DNA from: an uncultured Collinsella sp.
GTDB taxonomy: Bacteria > Actinomycetota > Coriobacteriia > Coriobacteriales > Coriobacteriaceae
Length of the DNA stretch: 39,957 nucleotides
Assembly (NCBI GenBank): GCA_959600835.1
Contig: CAUGNQ010000014.1
Span: 1 to 39,957, forward strand
Reading direction: 5' to 3'
Shown here: positions 25,039 to 31,206 of the stretch, piece by piece
Layout: each line of letters opens with the position of its first letter
How positions within the stretch are numbered: the first letter of the stretch is position 1
Translations under genes and position numbers: made by a program
The notes under the pieces: model-generated
What the model was told of the DNA's origin: nothing
What the model saw: the letters and a program-made list of their open reading frames with translations, nothing else
The model's database searches: none

Positions 25039-26769
25039 ATGGCGAACGACAGCAAGACATGGCGGTGCGGAAAGTATGAGCTCAGCTTTGACCGTCCGCG
25101 CATCATGGGCGTCCTCAACGTGACGCCCGATTCGTTTAGCGATGGCGGGGAGCACTTCGACCCGGATGCCGCCATCGAGTACGGCCTGGCGATGCTCGAC
25201 GCCGGCGCCGACATCATCGACGTAGGCGGCGAGTCCACGCGCCCCGGCTTTACCCCGGTTAATCCCGACGAGGAGGCTCGCCGCGTGCTGCCCGTGGTGC
25301 GCGCGCTGGCCAAAGAGGGCGCCATCGTCTCGATCGACACGCGTCACGTGGCGGTTGCCAAGGCGGCCGTGCGCTGCGGCGTCTCGATCGTCAACGACGT
25401 GACCGGCTTCACTGACCCCAAGATGGTCGAGTTTGTTAAGACGAGCACCTGCGGCGTCATCGTGATGCATGCCGGCGAGGTCGCCGCGCCTACCCGCACG
25501 CACGCAACGGTGCAGCTCGATACCTCGGCGGCGGCGTTTGTTGCCGAGAAGGCGCGCGAGGCGGCTGCCGAGGCCGCGCGTGAGGCTGAGAAGCCGGCTC
25601 GCCGCCGTCGCGGCAAGTTACTGGGCGAGCCTAAGCCGGAGGCCAAGCTTCCGGGCGGCGTGGTGCAGCCCTCGTTGCCGTTTGGCGATCCGGAGCCCGC
25701 GACCGAGCCTGCAAGCGAGCAGGAGACGCCGGCCGCCGAGCAGGCTGCTGCCGCCGAGACCGTCGCGCCCGCGCCCGAGGCCACCGAGGCCGCATCGGAG
25801 TCCAATGACCGCCTGGCCGCCATGATGCGCCGCAGCGCCCGCCGCGAGGAGGCCTACGTGCCCACCTCGCAGCTCCGCCGCTTCACCCTGCCCGATTCGG
25901 CGCCCATCATGCGCCGCGTCATGGGCTTTCTGTCCGACCAGGCCCGCGCGCTCATCCACGCCGGCGTGTCGCGCGACCGCATCTGCATCGATCCTGGCCC
26001 GGGCTTTGGTAAGTCGGCTAACGAGGACATCGTCATCCAGCGCGAGACTGCCAAGATGGCGTCACTGGGCTATCCGCTCATGTGCGCTGTATCGCGCAAG
26101 CGCTTTGTGGGCGCCGTCTCGGGCGTGACCGAGGCCGCCGAGCGCGATGCCGCTACGTTTGGCGTGTGCCTGGGCGCCATCCAGGCCGGCGCCAACATCG
26201 TGCGCGTGCACGACGCCGCGGGCTTTGCGCAGTTCCTGAACGGCTACTGGGCGGTTGCCAAGCCGCAGCCGCGCCGCGCGTTTGTGGCCGTGGGATCCAA
26301 CTTGGGGCATCGCTGCGACAACATCCGCGCCGCACGCGACATGATCGCCGAGATTCCACTTACCTGCGTGTCCAACTCCTCCAAGATCTACGAGAGCGAG
26401 CCGGCCTACGAGACGCGCCAGGACGCGTTTGCCAACGCCGTCATCGAGATCAAGACCGAGTTGGCGCCGCTGGTGCTGCTCGACGAGCTCATGAAGATCG
26501 AGGCCGAGCTGGGCCGCGACCGCTCCAAAAAGGCCAAGGCCAACGGTCCGCGCACCATCGACCTGGACCTGCTGTGGATGGACGGCGAGACCCACGGCGG
26601 CAAAAAGCTGCGCCTGCCGCATCCGCTGATCGGCGAGCGCGACTTTGTGCTGGTGCCGCTCGAGGATCTGATGCACGACCCGGCGCGGTTCTTCCGCTAC
26701 AACGGCGTCGAGGTCAAGGAGCCCGAGGATCGCGTGGGCCATATCGTGGGTGAATTGGGGCGTATGTAG
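25039..26769 (+). CDS. folP: Fused dihydropteroate synthase / HPPK (FolP-FolK) with a long internal insert (576 aa)
   Basis: Two consecutive-pathway folate enzymes in one chain. The ATG at 25039 is chosen over 25033 because AGGAGG ends directly at the latter, giving no spacing. The DHPS domain starts with IMGVLNVTPDSFSDGGEHFD and continues with VGGESTRPG, SIDTRHVAVA, NDVTGF and VIVMHAGE. The second half resumes at RVMGFLSDQARAL and DPGPGFGKSANED (about 291-330) and ends with RVHDAAG. Between them (about 150-290) lies a 130-140-residue Ala/Glu/Pro/Arg-rich insert absent from ordinary FolP. HPPK (about 414-560) shows FVAVGSNLG, YESEPAYETRQDAFANAV and GPRTIDLDLL. Fusion order FolP then FolK is opposite to the HPPK-DHPS order of fungal and plant enzymes. 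The downstream gene follows without a gap. Confidence 0.92.
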   Translation: MANDSKTWRCGKYELSFDRPRIMGVLNVTPDSFSDGGEHFDPDAAIEYGLAMLDAGADIIDVGGESTRPGFTPVNPDEEARRVLPVVRALAKEGAIVSIDTRHVAVAKAAVRCGVSIVNDVTGFTDPKMVEFVKTSTCGVIVMHAGEVAAPTRTHATVQLDTSAAAFVAEKAREAAAEAAREAEKPARRRRGKLLGEPKPEAKLPGGVVQPSLPFGDPEPATEPASEQETPAAEQAAAAETVAPAPEATEAASESNDRLAAMMRRSARREEAYVPTSQLRRFTLPDSAPIMRRVMGFLSDQARALIHAGVSRDRICIDPGPGFGKSANEDIVIQRETAKMASLGYPLMCAVSRKRFVGAVSGVTEAAERDAATFGVCLGAIQAGANIVRVHDAAGFAQFLNGYWAVAKPQPRRAFVAVGSNLGHRCDNIRAARDMIAEIPLTCVSNSSKIYESEPAYETRQDAFANAVIEIKTELAPLVLLDELMKIEAELGRDRSKKAKANGPRTIDLDLLWMDGETHGGKKLRLPHPLIGERDFVLVPLEDLMHDPARFFRYNGVEVKEPEDRVGHIVGELGRM

Positions 26770-27471
26770 ATGATCGAGATGAACGCTGTAGTCGCTGCCA
26801 CTGAGCTCGACGCGGCGCGTGACGCGGGTCGCGAGGGCGTGTCCGCGGGCTGGTGCGCGTGGAGCGTGGGCGATGCTTCGCTGACGTTTTCGCTGGTCGT
26901 GCGTCCGGATGTGAACATGCATGCCTTCCACGGCCTGCCGTTTGTGGCCGCGATGGGCATGATGGACGCGCTCGTGGGCACGGCTTCGACGCCGGGGTTG
27001 GGCCTTGCCGGCAAGGTGGGCATTGAGTGGCCGAGCAATATCGTGTGCGGTGCGCCTGCGTTTGAGACGTCGCTCGCGCGTGTTGCCGTGAACGGCGGTG
27101 CCGGTGCTGCGGGCATGTTTGCCGCGGTGACGGTTGATATTGAACGTGCGGCGCTGGGCGAGCTTGGCGTGGATATGGCCGACGAGGTGCTGGTCGAGGC
27201 ATTGGCCACCGCCGTGCTGACCCGCGTTGACACCTGGGCGGTTGCCGCCAACACACCACAGGGCGCTGCCGGCCCGCTGGCTCCGGTGCTGGGTGAGTAC
27301 TTCGATATGGTGCCGCTGCTGGGTCGTCAGGTTGCGGCGGTGTCGCCCAACGGTTTGCCGCTTGCGGTCGGTGTGTTTGCGGGCCTGGACATCTGGGGCC
27401 GCGCGACCATCAAGACCGATGCCGGCGAGCAGGAGTTTCCGCCCGAGGCCGTACGGATTCGCGGGCTGTAA
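26770..27471 (+). CDS. Biotin-protein-ligase-like protein, divergent (233 aa)
   Basis: Resembles the BirA/LplA catalytic fold plus the small C-terminal SH3-like BPL_C domain (GRQVAAVSPNGLPLAVGVF, then WGRATIKT). The lysine-binding block KWPND of true ligases reads IEWPSNIV here. The N-terminal GRGRxGR biotinyl-AMP loop is absent, because the protein begins beyond or without it. So biotin ligase activity is doubtful; a regulatory or altered-substrate role is possible. The ATG follows the folP-folK stop with no gap, which implies translational coupling. An alternative ATG lies nine bases downstream. It has normal codon use and a strong terminator after it, so it is not obviously a decaying gene. 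Confidence 0.6.
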   Translation: MIEMNAVVAATELDAARDAGREGVSAGWCAWSVGDASLTFSLVVRPDVNMHAFHGLPFVAAMGMMDALVGTASTPGLGLAGKVGIEWPSNIVCGAPAFETSLARVAVNGGAGAAGMFAAVTVDIERAALGELGVDMADEVLVEALATAVLTRVDTWAVAANTPQGAAGPLAPVLGEYFDMVPLLGRQVAAVSPNGLPLAVGVFAGLDIWGRATIKTDAGEQEFPPEAVRIRGL

Positions 27472-27510
27472 CGCGGGGCGTTCGCGCCCAAAGATAGACA
27501 TGACAACAAG

Positions 27511-27540
27511 ACCCTCCTCGGCCTGTGCCGGGGAGGGTTT
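27511..27540 (+). terminator. Terminator of the folP-folK operon
   Basis: A 12-bp stem ACCCTCCTCGGC/GCCGGGGAGGGT with one T-G wobble, a 4-nt CTGT loop and a short T-run. It lies 40 bases after the stop of the ligase-like gene. Confidence 0.7.
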
Positions 27541-27569
27541 CGCCTATCTGGGGAATGGGTTGCCAGCGC

Positions 27570-27612
27570 CCTATTCCTCAAAACTGAAAAATTTTCGTTT
27601 TTGAGGAATAGG
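27570..27612. repeat. Palindrome E overlapping the 3' end of coaX
   Basis: Perfect 14-bp arms CCTATTCCTCAAAA/TTTTGAGGAATAGG around a 15-nt AT-rich centre. It contains the coaX stop codon and its last 13 codons. A repeat element has apparently become part of the coding end. Confidence 0.7.
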
Positions 27613-28443
27613 CTTGGCGAACGTTTGCGGGGCTGTGACATCGGGCGTGCTCGACTTATGTCCCTGTTTTACCCCCAGCTTCTGCATGCGGCGGTAGATT
27701 TCGCAGATGCCCTTAATGGTGAGCTGTCCGTCGACCACGTCGAAGGCATCGGTCGAATCGGCGACGATGCCGGCGAGACCGCCCGTGGCGATAACGGTGG
27801 CATCCTCGCGGCCCAGCTCGCGCTTCATGCGCGCGACCAGGCCCTCGGCCATGGCGGCAGCGCCCACCACGGCGCCGACCTTGATGCACTCTTCGGTGTC
27901 GCGACCGATGGCGTGCTCGGGCGCCTCGAGCGGCACGCTGGCGAGCTTGGCGGCACGGGCGGCAAGCGCGTCCATGGAGATGCGGATGCCCGGCGCAATC
28001 GCCCCGCCAATGTAATAACCGTCCTCATCGATGACGTCGATATTGGTCGCGGTGCCAAAGTCCACCACGATTGCCGGCGCGCCGTAGAAAGTCTCGGCCG
28101 CAACGGCGTTGGCGACGCGGTCGGCGCCCACGGCCTGGGGGCGCGCCGCGCGCAGCTTGGTCACGGCGGCCGTCTGCGGCCCGATGACGATGGCGTCTGC
28201 GGCAATGCGGTCGGCCACGGCGTGCCACTCGCGCGAGAGCTGCGGCACCACGCCCGCAAAGGCGATCGCGTCAACCGCATCGAGCGAGAGGCCGTACATC
28301 TTAAAGAAACCCATCAGGCGCACGTGGATCTCGTCGGCGGTATAGGAGCGGTCGGTGGGCATACGCCACGACTGCACCAGCTCGTCTCCGTCAAACAGAC
28401 CCATGGCCGTCTGCGTGTTTCCCATATCGATAGCGAGCAGCAT
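27571..28443 (-). CDS. coaX: Type III pantothenate kinase (290 aa)
   Basis: First step of coenzyme A synthesis: phosphorylates pantothenate. The start at 28443 has GGGAG five bases upstream; the frame is open further 5' through the tRNA gene, which excludes an earlier start. Actin-like ATPase blocks are LAIDMGNTQTAMGLFDGDEL, GVVPQLSREW, GADRVANAVAAET, VVDFGTATNIDVID, GGAIAPGIRIS and the late ATGGLAGIVA. At 290 aa it is about 30 residues longer than usual. The extra C-terminal tail is Lys/Gln/Pro/Phe-rich, and its last 14 residues are encoded by palindrome E. The tail is therefore probably not needed for activity. Confidence 0.93.
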   Translation of the reverse strand: MLLAIDMGNTQTAMGLFDGDELVQSWRMPTDRSYTADEIHVRLMGFFKMYGLSLDAVDAIAFAGVVPQLSREWHAVADRIAADAIVIGPQTAAVTKLRAARPQAVGADRVANAVAAETFYGAPAIVVDFGTATNIDVIDEDGYYIGGAIAPGIRISMDALAARAAKLASVPLEAPEHAIGRDTEECIKVGAVVGAAAMAEGLVARMKRELGREDATVIATGGLAGIVADSTDAFDVVDGQLTIKGICEIYRRMQKLGVKQGHKSSTPDVTAPQTFAKPIPQKRKFFSFEE

Positions 28444-28490
28444 GTCTACTCCCGGTGTCGGCATAAAAGGACGCGCACCATTGTATACGT

Positions 28491-28502
28491 GCCGTCGACG
28501 GC
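28491..28502. promoter_or_regulatory. 12-bp perfect palindrome upstream of coaX
   Basis: GCCGTCGACGGC lies next to a possible minus-strand -10 box (TACAAT within TATACAAT). It may be a binding site; evidence is limited to symmetry and position. Confidence 0.25.
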
Positions 28503-28579
28503 GCTCGGCTGCGATTCGTTTACGGTGATAGGGGTCGAGGGGTTTAAATATGAAGGAATTATGCTCTACGAGATTTTCC

Positions 28580-28608
28580 TTGCCGTTTACCGAACTCCCA
28601 CGTAATAT
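28580..28608 (+). promoter_or_regulatory. Promoter of the initiator tRNA gene
   Basis: TTGCCG, a 17-base spacer and TAATAT. The -10 box ends 31 bases before the mature tRNA 5' end. Confidence 0.65.
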
Positions 28609-28639
28609 TCTTTCTTGCGCACATGAGGCGCCCAGACAT

Positions 28640-28716
28640 TGCGGGGTGGAGCAGTCTGGTAGCTCGCCGGGCTCATAACCCGGAGGTCGTAGGTTCAAAT
28701 CCTGCCCCCGCGACCA
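28640..28716 (+). tRNA. Initiator tRNA-fMet (CAU anticodon)
   Basis: A 77-nt cloverleaf with encoded CCA. The anticodon stem has three consecutive G-C pairs (GGG-CTCATAA-CCC), the mark of initiator tRNAs. D-arm GAGCAGTCTGGTAGCTC and T-loop GGTTCAAATCC are canonical. Position 1-72 is T-G, a weak pair, instead of the C-A mismatch of the E. coli initiator; weak pairing at this spot is the usual formylase requirement. A strong terminator follows. Confidence 0.97.
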
Positions 28717-28727
28717 AGAACTTTAGC

Positions 28728-28757
28728 AGCTCGTCGGCCTAGCCGGCGAGCTTTTTT
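28728..28757 (+). terminator. Terminator of the initiator tRNA gene
   Basis: Stem AGCTCG-T-CGGC/GCCG-G-CGAGCT with a 3-nt loop and a TTTTTT run directly after it. Confidence 0.9.
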
Positions 28758-28806
28758 GTTATTCCGGGACTGTTCTCTCAGCCCAATTCCCAACATCTCA
28801 AACAAA

Positions 28807-28944
28807 ATCTCGATCTGTAACATCTAGACCCGATTTGGGCGGCCAGGTGTTACAGATCGAGATATACCGGTGGGTTGGGTCCCGTTTGTCTAAATCTGTA
28901 ACACGAGGGACGGATTTTGCCGAGTTGTTGTTACAGATTGAGAT
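28807..28944. repeat. Alternating-orientation repeat array A3 (2 hairpin units, 4 arms)
   Basis: Arms begin at 28807, 28848, 28888 and 28929, alternating in orientation every 40-41 bp. The first unit has a perfect 16-bp stem. The second-unit loop shares GGGAYGGATTTTGCCGAG with the third unit of array A4. The rest of the gap to the next gene (28945-29200) is AT-richer. It has a possible -35 (TTGACT at about 29033) and the repeated word CCTTAAC, but no gene I can support. Confidence 0.85.
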
Positions 28945-29200
28945 TTTGTTGTTGCTCTCCTTTATGAGTGAATCTTGACTCTTTTTATTATGTGAGGCGG
29001 ACGGGCTATCGATAATCACGGGCCGGATGGATTGACTTGTCGATTGATAGACTCCAATTGGAAGGAGCTGCGACGACCCTTAACGATCCTTAACTAGAAA
29101 CAGTGACGTCTTAAAAACAATAAAGGGGCCGCTATGTAGGGGCCGTCTATACGATGCCTTTGACTTACACTTCTTTATGGAGCCATGTAAGGAGGCGGCA

Positions 29201-30643
29201 ATGCAGCAACCCATTGCGACAAACGATGTGATTCTATTTTCCACTCTCAGGGAGAATCAGTACTTCGATCGAAAGAGCGCCCGCAAGGATGACAAGGAGA
29301 TTGCGAAGCATATTAGTGCATTCGCCAACTCGGCGGGAGGCAAGCTCGTTATCGGTATCGAGGATAATGGTGAGGTAACGGGCTTCAAGCGTAACGGCGC
29401 GCGCGACATTGAGAAATTCGAGCGCGCTGCGCTCACGACTTGCACGCCAACCCCTATTGTCCGCAAAGACCGAATCCCCGTGGTCAATTCTTCGGGCGAG
29501 GAGGACTTCGTTCTCGTTTTGGACATCGATGCCTCGACCAACCACTCTGTTGCTCGCGTGAGCGACGGCGAGGTTTTCTTGCGGCAGGACGACAAGAGCG
29601 TGAGGCTCAGCCGCGAACAGGTATTTGCCCTCGAGTACGATAAGGGGCAGAGAATCTTCGAGGACGAGCTTGTTGAGGATTCCTCCCTAGATGACGTGGA
29701 CCATGAAGTGCTTGATCGCTACAAAGGGATTCTTGGAACCGAAGTTTCCGACGAGCAGGTCCTTAGAAGTCGTCGTTTTATGCGTGACGGAAAGCTGACC
29801 GTTGCTGGAGCCCTGCTATTCGCGCTGGATCCGTCCGCGATGATGCCACAGGCGCGAGTCCGTGTCCTGCGCTACGACGGCGTCAAAATGGAGACGGGCG
29901 AGCGTCTCAACATCACGAAAGAACGAAGCTTCTGTGGGCCGCTGCCTAAGGTGATCCAAGACGCCTACGAACTCATCTCGAGCATGCTCCGCGAATTTCA
30001 GTTCCTGGGGCCCGACGGGAAATTCCAGACCGTGCCTGAGTATCCTGAGTTCGCCTGGTTCGAGGGCTTGGTCAACGCGGTGACACATCGCGACTACTCG
30101 TTCCGCGGCGACTACATCCGGGTCTCGATGTTCGACGACCGTTTGGAAATCATCAGTCCAGGCGCGCTTCCCAATATCGTGACGCTCGACAACATGAGGA
30201 CCACTCGTTACTCGCGCAACCCACGCATCGCGCGCACGCTGGTTGAATTTGGTTGGGTTCGGGAGCTAAACGAGGGCGTCAAGCGCATTTATACCGAGAT
30301 GCAAAACTCTCTGCTCAATGATCCGGTCTACACGGAACCTGATGGGGCAAGGGTTCAGCTAACGCTTGAGAACAATATCGTTGCCAGAACCGTAAGGAGA
30401 AGCGAGGCTCTCGAGGACAAGGTATCACCGGAGGTGATCGCCTCATTGGGGGAGTATGAGCTCGCCGCCGTCAGGTTGGCCTTTGCGAACGGAAGGGTGA
30501 CAGCAAGGGAGCTTGCAGCGCACATCGGGAGAAATCGCCGCACAGCAAGCCGGGTGCTTGGTAAGTTAATTGAGGAAGACGGGCTGCTCGAATGGCACGG
30601 CTCATCCCATAACGACCCAAAACAGTTCTACACGATAAGGTAA
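29201..30643 (+). CDS. AlbA_2 (Schlafen-type) plus HATPase regulator-like protein (480 aa)
   Basis: Member of the COG2865-type family: an N-terminal AlbA_2 domain (about 15-120; ENQYFDRKSA, AFANSAGGKLVIGIEDNG), a middle ATPase-like domain of the HATPase_c_4 kind (about 283-367; EGLVNAVTHRDYSFRGD, LEIISPGALP, ELNEGVKRIY) and a C-terminal winged helix (about 430-468; VTARELAAHIGRNRRTASRV). The ATG at 29201 has AAGGAGG five bases upstream. Family members are annotated as ATP-binding transcriptional regulators; related Schlafen-AlbA proteins occur in accessory and defence regions, but the role here is unknown. It stands alone, downstream of a tRNA gene, with a palindrome array on each side (A3, A4). 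No integrase is present. Confidence 0.85.
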   Translation: MQQPIATNDVILFSTLRENQYFDRKSARKDDKEIAKHISAFANSAGGKLVIGIEDNGEVTGFKRNGARDIEKFERAALTTCTPTPIVRKDRIPVVNSSGEEDFVLVLDIDASTNHSVARVSDGEVFLRQDDKSVRLSREQVFALEYDKGQRIFEDELVEDSSLDDVDHEVLDRYKGILGTEVSDEQVLRSRRFMRDGKLTVAGALLFALDPSAMMPQARVRVLRYDGVKMETGERLNITKERSFCGPLPKVIQDAYELISSMLREFQFLGPDGKFQTVPEYPEFAWFEGLVNAVTHRDYSFRGDYIRVSMFDDRLEIISPGALPNIVTLDNMRTTRYSRNPRIARTLVEFGWVRELNEGVKRIYTEMQNSLLNDPVYTEPDGARVQLTLENNIVARTVRRSEALEDKVSPEVIASLGEYELAAVRLAFANGRVTARELAAHIGRNRRTASRVLGKLIEEDGLLEWHGSSHNDPKQFYTIR

Positions 30644-30658
30644 GGTGGTCGATCTATT

Positions 30659-30720
30659 TCGCACCTCTGTCGCAGTAATGTCGCACCTCTGTCGCAGTAA
30701 TGTCGCACTTCTGTCGCAGT
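30659..30720. repeat. 22-bp direct tandem repeat, nearly three copies
   Basis: The unit TCGCACCTCTGTCGCAGTAA+TG occurs twice perfectly (30659-30680 and 30681-30702) and once as an 18-nt partial copy with one change (30703-30720). It starts 16 bases after the stop of the AlbA_2 gene. Each unit contains TCGCA twice. Confidence 0.9.
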
Positions 30721-30767
30721 GGCTTCGATGACGCGTGGATATAGTCCCTCGGCAAATCTCAAACAAA

Positions 30768-31066
30768 ATCTCAATCTGTAACGGGTAGGGGTCAAAAGCG
30801 GGCCTAGATGTTACGGATTGAGATTGTTGAGGATGGGCCGAGGGGAATGTCTTGATCTGTAACACGTGGGGCCGTTTTTGGCCGATAGATGTTACAGAAC
30901 GAGATTTTTCGGCAGCCGGCCCCCGTTTATCTAATTCTGTAACACGAGGGATGGATTTTGCCGAGTAGCTGTTACAGATTTAGATGTTCTAGCGGGCCGG
31001 GTTGGTTTGTTTCGATCTGTAACAGGTGGAGGCCAAAAGTGGGTCTAACTGTTACGGATTGAGACA
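30768..31066. repeat. Alternating-orientation repeat array A4 (4 hairpin units, 8 arms)
   Basis: Arms begin at about 30768, 30809, 30849, 30889, 30929, 30970, 31009 and 31050, in alternating orientation. It is the longest array in the window. Stems are 15-17 bp with one to three mismatches, including CGG for CAG changes in two right arms. Spacers between units share a GGCCG-type core. From here to the next start (31207) there is only a C-rich stretch without recognisable sites. Confidence 0.85.
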
Positions 31067-31206
31067 AACCGACGGGCCGCCCCGCCCCATCCACCTGTCG
31101 CTACCTGCTGTCTGCCGATTTCCGTTGCGCCACTGTGCTCCCATGCCATATCCTCTAAACAACTACGCGGCAACATCGCCGCCGCGCCTACAAGAGAGGA
31201 ATGTCC

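Noticed and set aside
30768..31066. CRISPR array
   Set aside because: The conserved pieces alternate in orientation, are only 16 nt, and the loops are related to each other rather than unique; no cas gene is in the window.
28640..31200. Integrative element using the initiator tRNA as attachment site
   Set aside because: No integrase gene and no second copy of the tRNA 3' end was seen downstream.
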